The notes under the pieces are model-generated. The model had not been told where the DNA came from and did no database searches. It saw only the letters and a list, made by a program, of their open reading frames with translations. A program made the translations under genes and the position numbers. A stretch of DNA of 64,000 nucleotides from JAFLCM01 sp964510955 (GTDB taxonomy: Bacteria; Planctomycetota; Phycisphaerae; Phycisphaerales; UBA1924), in NCBI GenBank assembly GCA_964510955.1, contig CAZEDW010000014.1, positions 1-64,000 of the forward strand, read 5' to 3'. Positions 33,074-40,344 of this stretch are shown in pieces; position 1 is the stretch's first letter, and each line of letters starts with the position of its first letter.

Positions 33074-34042
33074 ATGCGTCGCGCGAAGATCTCGATCATC
33101 GGAGCCGGGAACGTCGGAGCCACCTGCGCCCACTGGGCCGCCGCCAAGGAGTTGGGCGACATCGTGCTGCTGGACATCCCCGACCGCGTCGGCGTGGCCC
33201 AGGGCAAGGCCCTGGACCTCGCCTGCTGCGCCCCCATCGAGCGATTCGACGCCCGCATCACCGGCACCAGCGACTACCGCGACATCGAGAACTCCGACGT
33301 GGTGGTGGTGACCGCCGGCATGCCGCGCAAGCCCGGCATGAGCCGCGACGACTTGATCCAGACCAACGTGACGATCGTCAAGAGCGTGTGCGAGCAGATC
33401 AAGAAGTACGCCCCGCAGTCGATGGTCATCGTCGTCAGCAACCCGCTGGACGCGATGGTCTACACGGCGTGGAAGGTCACCGGCTTCCCCACCGGCCGCA
33501 TCATGGGCCAGGCCGGCGCCCTCGACGTTGCCCGATTCCGCGAGTTCATCGCCATGGAGCTGGGCGTCAGTGTCGAGGACATCAGCGCGCTGCTACTGGG
33601 TGGACACGGCGACGACATGGTCCCCCTGCCCCGCCTCACCAGCGTCCACGGGATCCCGCTGACCGACCTGCTCTCCCCCGAGAAGATCGCCGCCTGCACC
33701 GAGCGAGCCAAGGTCGGCGGCGGCGAAATCGTCAAGCTCATGGGCACCAGCGCCTACTACGCCCCGGCGTCCGGCACCATCCAGATGGTCGAGGCCATCG
33801 TAAAGGACAAGAAGCGGATCATCCCCTCCGCCGCGTACTGCGAGGACGAGTTCGGGATCGCCCCGGGTCAGAAGGGCAAGGGCTACTTCGTCGGTGTCCC
33901 GGCCCTGCTCGGCAAGAACGGCGTCGAACGCATCATCACCTTCAAGATGACCGCCGACGAGCAGAAGCTGATGGACGAGTCTGTCAGCCACGTGAAGGAC
34001 CTCGTCAAGGTCGTGTGCAACTTGTTCCCTGAACTCAAGTGA
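33074..34042 (+). CDS. mdh: malate dehydrogenase, LDH-like type
   Basis: A 322-residue NAD-dependent enzyme of the TCA cycle, converting malate to oxaloacetate. The Rossmann motif is G-A-G-N-V-G (10-15), and D34 after the second strand favours NAD. Substrate arginines are R85 (M-P-R-K-P-G, the Arg that marks malate rather than lactate), R91 and R154; the proton relay pair is D151/H178 (G-G-H-G-D). GAGGAG lies before the ATG at 33074. Length and motifs are normal for the LDH-like MDH group common in this part of bacteria. Confidence 0.95.
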   Translation: MRRAKISIIGAGNVGATCAHWAAAKELGDIVLLDIPDRVGVAQGKALDLACCAPIERFDARITGTSDYRDIENSDVVVVTAGMPRKPGMSRDDLIQTNVTIVKSVCEQIKKYAPQSMVIVVSNPLDAMVYTAWKVTGFPTGRIMGQAGALDVARFREFIAMELGVSVEDISALLLGGHGDDMVPLPRLTSVHGIPLTDLLSPEKIAACTERAKVGGGEIVKLMGTSAYYAPASGTIQMVEAIVKDKKRIIPSAAYCEDEFGIAPGQKGKGYFVGVPALLGKNGVERIITFKMTADEQKLMDESVSHVKDLVKVVCNLFPELK

Positions 34043-34170
34043 CGGATTTGTTGACCCGGCTGCCCACAGCTCTGCGCTCTTGATGCCTCGGTGCCTGGCT
34101 GCCTGGATGCCATCCCAAACAAATGAATCCGGGAACTCGATCCGCCCGATCCCCGTAGGCAGATCGAGTT

Positions 34171-34197
34171 TTGCCATGGCGCGAACTTTGGTATAGT
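34171..34197 (+). promoter_or_regulatory. promoter, TTGCCA-15-TATAGT
   Basis: TTGCCA at 34171-34176 and TATAGT at 34192-34197 are 15 bases apart; an alternative TTTGCC gives 16. A perfect 7-bp inverted repeat CTCGATC/GATCGAG at 34136-34142/34162-34168 abuts the -35 and could be an operator. The leader to the TTG at 34300 is about 100 bases. Confidence 0.42.
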
Positions 34198-34299
34198 CAT
34201 GGCGACGGATTCTGTTCGGGGGTCGGTCGCGAGTGTTCTCGACCGCCCGTCGCGCCAATTTCGGCCGGGAAGGGTTGGCCGCTTCAGGGAGCATGCTGC

Positions 34300-34917
34300 T
34301 TGGCGAACGTTGTGGAGTGGGTCCAGTGCAAGAAGTGCGGGCGTCGGCACCGATGGGTGGCCGAGCTCGCCGGGACCACCATCCGGTGCGGTTGCGGCGG
34401 GACGGTCGCCATCCCCGCGCTCGAGCCGGATCTCGCCGACACGGGGAAGTTTGATCCCAACGAAACGCTCGTCGATCCGTCGCTGACCAACGAGGCCGCG
34501 GCGATCACCGCCGCGCCGCCCAAGCTCGGCGACGACCTGGAGATCGAGGACGAGCCTTCTAAAGGTGGATCGGTCGCCGGGCGCAAAGCCAAGGTGGGAG
34601 CGAGCCCGTCGGTGGGGGTGTACGGCGACACGCCGATCATCATGCGCGGGCACCGCGGTCTCTTCGGGATGTCGCGGGGTCAGGAGGTGGTGTTCTGGGG
34701 CGGGATGGTCGCGGTGGCGTTCGCGATGGTCGTGCACGCGTTGATCGTGCAGACGTGGTGGTACATCACGCTGTCGGTGGTCCTCGTGCCGATCGCGCTG
34801 TGGAAGTTCATTCCCGCGCGCCGGATGTGGCAGGGGAACCGCTCGTTCAAGCGGGCGTGGGCCGAGACGTTCGCGCACGAGCCCGAGTCGGGCGAGCAGC
34901 GCACCGACGGCAAGTAA
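34300..34917 (+). CDS. zinc-ribbon membrane protein
   Basis: A 205-residue protein. A zinc-ribbon-like start (W-V-Q-C-K-K-C-G-R-R-H-R-W, then I-R-C-G-C-G-G) is followed by an acidic linker of about 80 residues and two transmembrane segments (V-F-W-G-G-M-V-A-V-A-F-A-M-V-V and Y-I-T-L-S-V-V-L-V-P-I-A-L-W). The start is set at TTG 34300 because AGGGAG lies 9-14 bases upstream and the ribbon begins just after. It may sense a signal through the ribbon, but the function is unknown. Confidence 0.72.
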   Translation: MANVVEWVQCKKCGRRHRWVAELAGTTIRCGCGGTVAIPALEPDLADTGKFDPNETLVDPSLTNEAAAITAAPPKLGDDLEIEDEPSKGGSVAGRKAKVGASPSVGVYGDTPIIMRGHRGLFGMSRGQEVVFWGGMVAVAFAMVVHALIVQTWWYITLSVVLVPIALWKFIPARRMWQGNRSFKRAWAETFAHEPESGEQRTDGK

Positions 34918-34952
34918 GCCGCTCCGAGGCGTCAGGACGCCGGCCTCCAAAC

Positions 34953-34983
34953 GAAAAACCCCGCGTCGCAGGGCGGCGCGGGG
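34953..34983 (-). terminator. rho-independent terminator (minus strand)
   Basis: On the minus strand CCCCGCG pairs with CGCGGGG (positions 34977-34983 and 34959-34965) and runs into TTTTT at 34954-34958. It ends the transcript of the AhpC/TSA-like gene, which converges with the zinc-ribbon gene. Confidence 0.85.
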
Positions 34984-35015
34984 CGGGGTGGGTTGAGGAT
35001 GCGTTGGCCGGTCGA

Positions 35016-35708
35016 TCAGTCGGCGTACTTCACGCCGCAGCCGTAGGCCTTGGTCGAGCTCTCGGTGACGGTCTCACCCTTGAGCATCTGGTCGAGGGCC
35101 TGGCGGACGTAGTTCTTGACTTCGCCTTCCTTCTTGTCGCCCTTGGAGTTGTCGTCGATGGCGCCCATGTAGGCGACCTTGCCGTCCTTGCCGATGATGA
35201 ACATGTGCGGGGTGGTCTTGGCGCCGTACATGTGACCGACCTTGCCGGACTCATCGTTCAGGATGGGGTAGTTGAGGCCCCAGGCCTTGACGGCCTCGGC
35301 GTCCTTGCCGTGGCCGGGCTTGCCCTTGCCGCCGGAGTTGATGCCGAGCATGACCACGTTCTTGCCCTGGTAGTCGGACACGATCTTCTTCATCGTGCCT
35401 TCCTTGCCGTGACGGGCGCAGACGGGGCAGTCCATGTTGAACCACTCGAGGACAACGATGTTGCCCTTCTTGGTCCACTCGCTGAGGGTGTAGCTCTTGC
35501 CGTCGGAGCCGGTGAGGGTGAAGTCCGGGGCGGCGTCGCCGACCTTGACGCCCTTCATCTCGGCGGCATCCTTGTGCTCAGCCTTGTCTTTGTGCTCGGC
35601 TTTGGGCTTCTCTTTGTGCTCGTCTCCGGCGTAGGCGTTGCCGGCGATGCCGGCGAGGCCCAGGGCGAGGAAACCAGCGGTCAGACCTGCGATCAGCTTG
35701 CGATTCAT
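35016..35708 (-). CDS. exported AhpC/TSA-type thiol protein with His/Lys-rich linker
   Basis: A 230-residue exported thioredoxin-fold protein. The signal peptide is followed by a linker of E-H-K-D-K type repeats (about 30-50). The fold has A-P-D-F-T-L-T-G-S-D-G-K, then E-W-F-N-M-D-C94-P-V-C97, and T-T-P-H-M-F-I-I-G, as in AhpC/TSA and ResA-like proteins. The C94/C97 pair would act in thiol exchange or peroxide removal in the envelope. AAGGAG precedes the ATG at 35708. It sits beside a DsbD-N-like protein, which suggests a linked electron path. Confidence 0.87.
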   Translation of the reverse strand: MNRKLIAGLTAGFLALGLAGIAGNAYAGDEHKEKPKAEHKDKAEHKDAAEMKGVKVGDAAPDFTLTGSDGKSYTLSEWTKKGNIVVLEWFNMDCPVCARHGKEGTMKKIVSDYQGKNVVMLGINSGGKGKPGHGKDAEAVKAWGLNYPILNDESGKVGHMYGAKTTPHMFIIGKDGKVAYMGAIDDNSKGDKKEGEVKNYVRQALDQMLKGETVTESSTKAYGCGVKYAD

Positions 35709-35860
35709 CGTTGTCGCTCCTTCGGTGAGGTGTAGATTCTCGATGCGATCCGCCGACGGGGGTCATAATCACGCCGGCGGGTATCTCGAAAACATCGACG
35801 ACCCGGACACACCCGGATCGGTTTTCACAGTCGGGAAACGTCCGCTTGATGTTATGCACG

Positions 35861-36823
35861 TCAAGGAACGGCGATTTCGAGCACAAACGACGCGTCCGCG
35901 GGGCCGTATCCGGGTCCGCCCCGGTCGCCGAGACCCCCGGCCAACACGACGCCCCGAACCTTGGCGCCCGGCTTGAGGTCGGCGGCGTCGAACTTCAGGC
36001 GGAGGTTGCCGGCCTTCGACGCGCTTGCCTCGCCCAGATTCACGGGGATCACGTCGGCGTCGTCGGCGAAAGGGAAAAACTGCAGTCCCCGGGCGTTGGG
36101 AGCCGCCAACACGAGCACACCTTGTTCCCACTTGGCGATCACGCGCCCGGCGGCCTTGTCCCACGCTTCGGGGACACGCAGCAGCCACTTGTCGATCTCG
36201 ACTTTCTGCTCCGATGGTTTAGAGTCCGTCCGGCACGGCCACACCATGGAGCACTCGCCCTCACCCTTCAAGCATTTCTCCTTGCACACAAACCAGGAGG
36301 CCTTGCAGGTGATCGTGACGGGTGTGCCGGGCTTGAGCTTCGGGTCGGTGGCCTTGACCTCGAAGAGATGCAGCACGCGGCCCTCATAGGTGTATTCCAC
36401 CAGGCCACCGGGCTCGGCGTGGCGCTGGGGCGTGGGCCACATGGGCTCGCCGATGGTGACGGCCCCGGGCGGGTCCACGGCGAACTCAAAGGTCGAAGGG
36501 AGCCCCGCGTCGCCGGCGTTCTGCCAGTAGGTGTGCCAGCCGGGGTGGATGTCAAAGGCGACGGCGAGCAGCGAGCCGTGGGCCCCGGGCTCGAATCCGT
36601 CGCGGCTGGCGATGAGCGTTGGTTTGACCAGCACCTGCTCCGCAGGCTCGGCGTCGGCCGCCGCCGGATTTACGACAGCCTTGTCCGACTTGGGTTCATT
36701 CGGGCGGGTTTTGGCTGTTGAGGCGAAGATCGCGGTCGACACCCCTGCGATCACAGCAACAAAGGCGCCGTTGCGGTTGCCGCGGCACTTGACACACCCC
36801 TGTGGTTCGGCGGTATCGTTCAT
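35861..36823 (-). CDS. DsbD N-terminal-like exported protein
   Basis: A 320-residue protein with an N-terminal membrane segment (F-V-A-V-I-A-G-V-S-T-A-I-F) and a domain like the thiol-disulfide interchange domain of DsbD/ScsB: H-P-G-W-H-T-Y-W-Q-N-A-G-D-A-G, then K-A-S-W-F-V-C-K-E-K-C-L-K-G-E. It lacks the central membrane domain and thioredoxin end of full DsbD, so it is a stand-alone version. The cytoplasmic end has a C-V-K-C pair. The ATG at 36823 lies 3 bases from the divergent start of the next gene. It probably passes electrons to envelope partners such as the neighbouring AhpC/TSA-like protein. Confidence 0.82.
   Translation of the reverse strand: MNDTAEPQGCVKCRGNRNGAFVAVIAGVSTAIFASTAKTRPNEPKSDKAVVNPAAADAEPAEQVLVKPTLIASRDGFEPGAHGSLLAVAFDIHPGWHTYWQNAGDAGLPSTFEFAVDPPGAVTIGEPMWPTPQRHAEPGGLVEYTYEGRVLHLFEVKATDPKLKPGTPVTITCKASWFVCKEKCLKGEGECSMVWPCRTDSKPSEQKVEIDKWLLRVPEAWDKAAGRVIAKWEQGVLVLAAPNARGLQFFPFADDADVIPVNLGEASASKAGNLRLKFDAADLKPGAKVRGVVLAGGLGDRGGPGYGPADASFVLEIAVP
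36789..36819 (+). promoter_or_regulatory. promoter, TTGACA-19-TATCGT
   Basis: A consensus TTGACA at 36789-36794 and TATCGT at 36814-36819 lie inside the start of the divergent gene. The -10 ends 7 bases before the ATG at 36827. Transcription would start at or next to the start codon. The spacer is longer than usual. Confidence 0.5.
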
Positions 36824-36826
36824 GCG

Positions 36827-37309
36827 ATGAATCAGAGCACCCACACCTGCCGTCGTCTCTCCCGTCGTTTGGCACCCGCCGCGCTGGGGGCGGCCCTTGC
36901 GGCGGCGGGGGGGCTGCTGACCGGGTGCGACCCGATCAGCGACGCCAAGATCGAGTTTGTCCAAATGACAGACGTGGCCAAGGCCATTAAGGACAACCCC
37001 AAGTCATACCTGGTGCTGGACGCCCGGGATGCGGCGTCGTACGAGGCGGGACACCTGCCAACAGCCAAACGGATGACCGCCGCCGACATCGATGAGCACG
37101 ATCCCGATCCCCGCCTGAAGAGCTACAAGGCCATTTACACCTACGGCGAGCACCCCAACCACAACAACGCCAAGGCCCTGACCAAGCGGCTGATGATCAC
37201 CAAGGTGAACGACATCTACCTGATGGACGAGGGGTACATCGGGTGGAAGGCCAAGGGGTATCCGGTGGTGACGGGGAATGAACTGGGGACGTGGGCAGGT
37301 GGGAAGTAG
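36827..37309 (+). CDS. rhodanese-like lipoprotein without catalytic cysteine
   Basis: A 160-residue lipoprotein. The signal peptide ends L-L-T-G-C with the lipidated cysteine near residue 34. The body is a rhodanese domain: Y-L-V-L-D-A-R-D-A-A-S-Y-E-A-G-H-L-P-T-A. At the place of the catalytic C-x-x-x-x-R loop it reads Y-T-Y-G-E-H-P-N-H-N-N-A-K, with no cysteine, so it cannot carry a persulfide in the usual way. It may bind rather than react. It is divergent from the DsbD-N-like gene with a gap of only 3 bases. Confidence 0.85.
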   Translation: MNQSTHTCRRLSRRLAPAALGAALAAAGGLLTGCDPISDAKIEFVQMTDVAKAIKDNPKSYLVLDARDAASYEAGHLPTAKRMTAADIDEHDPDPRLKSYKAIYTYGEHPNHNNAKALTKRLMITKVNDIYLMDEGYIGWKAKGYPVVTGNELGTWAGGK

Positions 37310-37335
37310 GCCACGTCGCGCCGCGTAGGGCGTAG

Positions 37336-37365
37336 CGCATCGTCAAGAGTTAGCGTGGCGATGCG
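37336..37365. promoter_or_regulatory. inverted repeat after the rhodanese-like gene
   Basis: CGCATCG at 37336-37342 pairs with CGATGCG at 37359-37365 around a 16-base loop. It lies between the convergent rhodanese-like and deoC genes; there is no T tract on either side. Confidence 0.3.
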
Positions 37366-37496
37366 ACACGGGGCGGGTGCTTCGGCGCGACCGTCCGCCG
37401 CCGGCAGCGTTTGATTCATTGGCCACACGTCCTTGACGAACTTGTCGCGCAGGATCACGGCGTCCAGCGGCAGCCGCACCCGACACCCGGCCCCCC

Positions 37497-38426
37497 TCAC
37501 GCCTCCGCAAAGTCATACCCAGCCATGTAGCACCCGCGCTGCTGCTTGGCGAGCTGCATGAGGATGTCGTTGGTGAGGGTGGAGGCGCCGAAGCGGAAGA
37601 GGTCGGGGGTGAGCCAGTCGTCGCCGAGGGTCTCCTTGACCATGACGAGGTAGTGCAGGGCCTGCTTGGCCGAGCGGATGCCGCCGGCGGGTTTGACGCC
37701 GATCTTCACGCCGGTGCGCAGGTAGTGGTCGCGGACGGCCTCGAGCATCACCAGCGTGACGCCCATCGTCGCGGCGGGCTGGACCTTTCCGGTCGAGGTC
37801 TTGATGAAATCCCGCTCGGTCAGGCCCGCGGCGATGGCCAAGTCCGACGCCTCGCGAACCAGGTCGTAGGTTTCGAGCTCGCCGGTCTCGAGAATTACTT
37901 TCAGATGGGCCCTTCCGCCGGCGCTCAGCCCCGGGCCGCCGACGGGGGTTTCGGCGCAGACGCCCTTGACGGCGGCGATCTCGTCCATCACGCGGGCCCG
38001 CTCGCCGGCAAGGAAGGCGCCGCGGCTGATGACCATGTCGATCTCGTCGGCACCGTCTTCGATGGCCCGGCGGGTGTCGTCGAGACGCACGGCGATGGGG
38101 TATTGGCCGCTGGGGAAGCCGGTGGCGACCGAGGCGACGTGCACTCCCGAGCCCGCGAGCGCTGCGGCAGCGGCGGGCACCATCGCCGGGTAAACGCACA
38201 CGGCGCCGACGTGCGGCAGCGTGGGGTCCGAGGGGTCCGGGGTGATGGCCTTGCGGCACAGCGAGCGCACCTTTTCGGGCGAGTCCTTGCCTTCGAGGGT
38301 GGTCAGGTCGAGCATCGAGAGGGCCAGCTTGAGGCCCTGGATTTTCGACGCCGTCTTGATGGACCGCTTGGTGAACGAAGCGGCGCGCTGGTCCGCCATG
38401 ACGCGGTCAACGGTGGGGGAGGGCAT
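37497..38426 (-). CDS. deoC: deoxyribose-phosphate aldolase
   Basis: A 309-residue TIM-barrel aldolase that splits deoxyribose 5-phosphate to glyceraldehyde 3-phosphate and acetaldehyde. The Schiff-base lysine is in D-F-I-K-T-S-T-G-K, and the second lysine in G-V-K-P-A-G-G-I-R; V-C-V-Y-P holds the early strand. At about 310 residues it belongs to the longer type. TATCAT lies 6 bases before the ATG at 38426. It lies just downstream of the pdh genes on the same strand (50-base gap) but has its own promoter. Confidence 0.94.
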   Translation of the reverse strand: MPSPTVDRVMADQRAASFTKRSIKTASKIQGLKLALSMLDLTTLEGKDSPEKVRSLCRKAITPDPSDPTLPHVGAVCVYPAMVPAAAAALAGSGVHVASVATGFPSGQYPIAVRLDDTRRAIEDGADEIDMVISRGAFLAGERARVMDEIAAVKGVCAETPVGGPGLSAGGRAHLKVILETGELETYDLVREASDLAIAAGLTERDFIKTSTGKVQPAATMGVTLVMLEAVRDHYLRTGVKIGVKPAGGIRSAKQALHYLVMVKETLGDDWLTPDLFRFGASTLTNDILMQLAKQQRGCYMAGYDFAEA

Positions 38427-38432
38427 GGGGTG

Positions 38433-38438
38433 ATGATA
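38433..38438 (-). promoter_or_regulatory. -10 element close to the deoC start
   Basis: TATCAT on the minus strand lies 6 bases before the ATG at 38426, consistent with a leaderless deoC transcript. Confidence 0.4.
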
Positions 38439-38476
38439 TGGCCGTACAGCGCCCCGATGTCGGTTGTCGGCTTGAT

Positions 38477-39865
38477 TCACACCAGCAGCGTCGCGGGCGC
38501 CTCGAGGTACTTCTTCACGGTGGAAAGATACGCGGCGGCCATGGCGCCGTCGATCACGCGGTGGTCGCTGCTCATGGTCATCTGCATCTCGTGGCCGATG
38601 ACGAGCTGGTCGTCGCGGACGACGGGCTTTTTGACCGCCGCGCCGACGGCGAGGATGGCCGAGTTGGGCGGGTTGATGATGGCGGTGAAGTGCTCGACGC
38701 CGAACATGCCGAGGTTGGAGATGGTGAAGGTGGAGTCGGCCATCTCATCGATGGTGAGGCCCTTGGCGCGGGCCTTCTCGGCCAGGGCGCGGGTCTGGGC
38801 GGAGATATGGCGGAGGCCGAGCTGATCGGCGTCGCGGAGCGTGGCCACGACCAGCCCGCCGCCGCCGGATTCGGCGCCGCTGAGGGCGACGGCGACGCCG
38901 ATGTTGACGCGACCGTGGAGCTGGATGGACTCGTTGTCAGTGCCCCACGATGCGTTGACGAACGGGTGCTCGTGCATGGCGAGAGCGCAGGCGCGGACGA
39001 CGAAGTCGTTGACGCTGAGCTTGACGCCCTGCGGGGAGAGCTGGTTGTTGAGCTGCTCGCGGAGCTTGACGAGCGCGTCCATAGCGACGGTGACCGTCAC
39101 CTGGTAGTGCGGCACGGTGCTCTTGCTCTGCACCAGGCGGGTGGCGATGGTGCGGCGCATGTTGTTGAGGGCGATGCGCTTGTCGGCCAGGGGCTGGTCG
39201 CCGGTGGGGATGGAGATCGCCGCGACGCGAGGCGTGGCGGGGACCATCGCGGAAGGGCTCGGAGTCGCGGATTGCGGCGCGGCGTGCCTGAGCACCCCCG
39301 CACCGGACCCCGTGGGAACAGCGGGAGACCCGGCCGCGGCCTCGACGTCGCGCCGGATGATGCGGCCGCCCGGGCCGCTGCCTTGAAGTCGGGCCAGGTC
39401 GACGCCCGATTCTTCAGCGATTTTCCTGGCGAGCGGGGAAGCGAAGACTCGGCCGCCACCGACACCGGTCGAGGTGTGAGCGCCGTTTGGGGTTGAGTGC
39501 GGAGCGTCCAGCACCGCGGTGGAGCCGGCGCCCGACGCGGCGGAACTCTTGGCGGCGGCGCCGACGGTCTTGCCGCCCGCCGCGCTCAGAGCTCCCGCGC
39601 CAGCCTTGACCGTCGCCATGTCTTCACCCGGCTCGGCGATCAGCAGGATGGGGCGCGAGACTTCGACGGTCTGGCCGCTGGGCACCAGGATGGCGGCGAC
39701 CACGCCGGTGTCGAAGGACTGCAGCTCCATGGTGGCCTTGTCGGTCTCGATGTCGCCGAGCGACTGGCCGGGCTTGATGCTGTCGCCCTCTTTGACGTTC
39801 CAGGCGACGACGGTGCCGCGCTCCATGGTGTCGGAAAGGCGGGGCATGGTGACGGTGATGGGCAT
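38477..39865 (-). CDS. pdhC: dihydrolipoamide acetyltransferase, E2 of pyruvate dehydrogenase
   Basis: A 462-residue 2-oxoacid dehydrogenase E2. The lipoyl domain is at 1-80 with the lipoylated K43 in D-I-E-T-D-K-A-T-M-E. After an Ala/Ser-rich linker comes the E1/E3-binding domain (F-A-S-P-L-A-R-K-I-A-E-E-S-G-V-D-L), then another linker and the catalytic domain with S-S-D-H-R-V-I-D-G-A near the C-terminus; the His is catalytic. It accepts acetyl groups from E1 and passes them to CoA. It is downstream of E1-beta with a four-helix-bundle gene in between. Confidence 0.94.
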   Translation of the reverse strand: MPITVTMPRLSDTMERGTVVAWNVKEGDSIKPGQSLGDIETDKATMELQSFDTGVVAAILVPSGQTVEVSRPILLIAEPGEDMATVKAGAGALSAAGGKTVGAAAKSSAASGAGSTAVLDAPHSTPNGAHTSTGVGGGRVFASPLARKIAEESGVDLARLQGSGPGGRIIRRDVEAAAGSPAVPTGSGAGVLRHAAPQSATPSPSAMVPATPRVAAISIPTGDQPLADKRIALNNMRRTIATRLVQSKSTVPHYQVTVTVAMDALVKLREQLNNQLSPQGVKLSVNDFVVRACALAMHEHPFVNASWGTDNESIQLHGRVNIGVAVALSGAESGGGGLVVATLRDADQLGLRHISAQTRALAEKARAKGLTIDEMADSTFTISNLGMFGVEHFTAIINPPNSAILAVGAAVKKPVVRDDQLVIGHEMQMTMSSDHRVIDGAMAAAYLSTVKKYLEAPATLLV

Positions 39866-39881
39866 GGGGGGGCTCAGATGG

Positions 39882-39922
39882 GAAATAGCAAATGGCAAAG
39901 AGCAAAGGGCAAAGGGCAAATG
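39882..39922 (+). repeat. micro-repeat left of the four-helix-bundle gene
   Basis: A run of GCAAA-type units (AAATAGCAAATGGCAAAG, then AGCAAAGGGCAAAGGG) lies between the E2 start and the four-helix-bundle stop. It is the inverted counterpart of the run at 40306-40339. Confidence 0.8.
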
Positions 39923-39939
39923 CGAGCTGATCAGTCCGA

Positions 39940-40296
39940 TTAGTCTCTGCGGGTGGCTGTGATCATGGAGCCAATGATGCGGACCAGTTCGACGCTTTCT
40001 TGCTCCAAGTGTACGAGGCGCTTGGCGGGGACCCAGCCGCGGCGTCCTATCAACCGAATCCAGCACCGCGTCTCAGAAAGCTCCCTCATGGAGATGCCAA
40101 GGGCGCGGGCGAAGTCAGGGCGACTCATGGCTTCGGCGGCCTCGTACGCGTTGGCCCCAACCGATGTGCCGGATCGAACAAGTTGACCGGCGAGCATCTT
40201 GCCTTGCGCGGATTTTCCCATGGCCAGAGCCACGTCGAGAACACGATCGCCAAACGATTCGATGCGCTCGAGAAACTCAGGCTTCAGCCTGCCCAT
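39940..40296 (-). CDS. four helix bundle protein (23S rRNA intervening-sequence family)
   Basis: A 118-residue protein of the four-helix-bundle family first seen in 23S rRNA intervening sequences and related to Avd of diversity-generating retroelements. Hallmarks are L-V-R-S-G-T-S-V-G-A-N-A-Y-E-A and L-S-E-T-R-C-W-I-R-L-I. The family forms pentameric barrels that bind nucleic acid in some members; the role here is unknown. The gene lies between E1-beta and E2 and is bracketed by inverted A+T-rich micro-repeats, so it looks like a cassette inserted into the pdh operon. Confidence 0.9.
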   Translation of the reverse strand: MGRLKPEFLERIESFGDRVLDVALAMGKSAQGKMLAGQLVRSGTSVGANAYEAAEAMSRPDFARALGISMRELSETRCWIRLIGRRGWVPAKRLVHLEQESVELVRIIGSMITATRRD

Positions 40297-40305
40297 CCGA
40301 AGCTC

Positions 40306-40339
40306 CTATTTGCCATTTGCGATTTGCTATTTGCGATTT
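40306..40339 (+). repeat. micro-repeat right of the four-helix-bundle gene
   Basis: CTATTTGCCATTTGCGATTT followed by GCTATTTGCGATTTCG. Its reverse complement is the same GCAAAT-unit pattern as at 39882-39922, so the two runs form an inverted pair around the gene. Confidence 0.8.
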
Positions 40340-40344
40340 CGACT

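Noticed and set aside
37216..37500. A 94-codon minus-strand frame over the end of the rhodanese-like gene and the intergenic gap
   Set aside because: It mostly overlaps the real gene in another frame, with no RBS and no recognisable domain.
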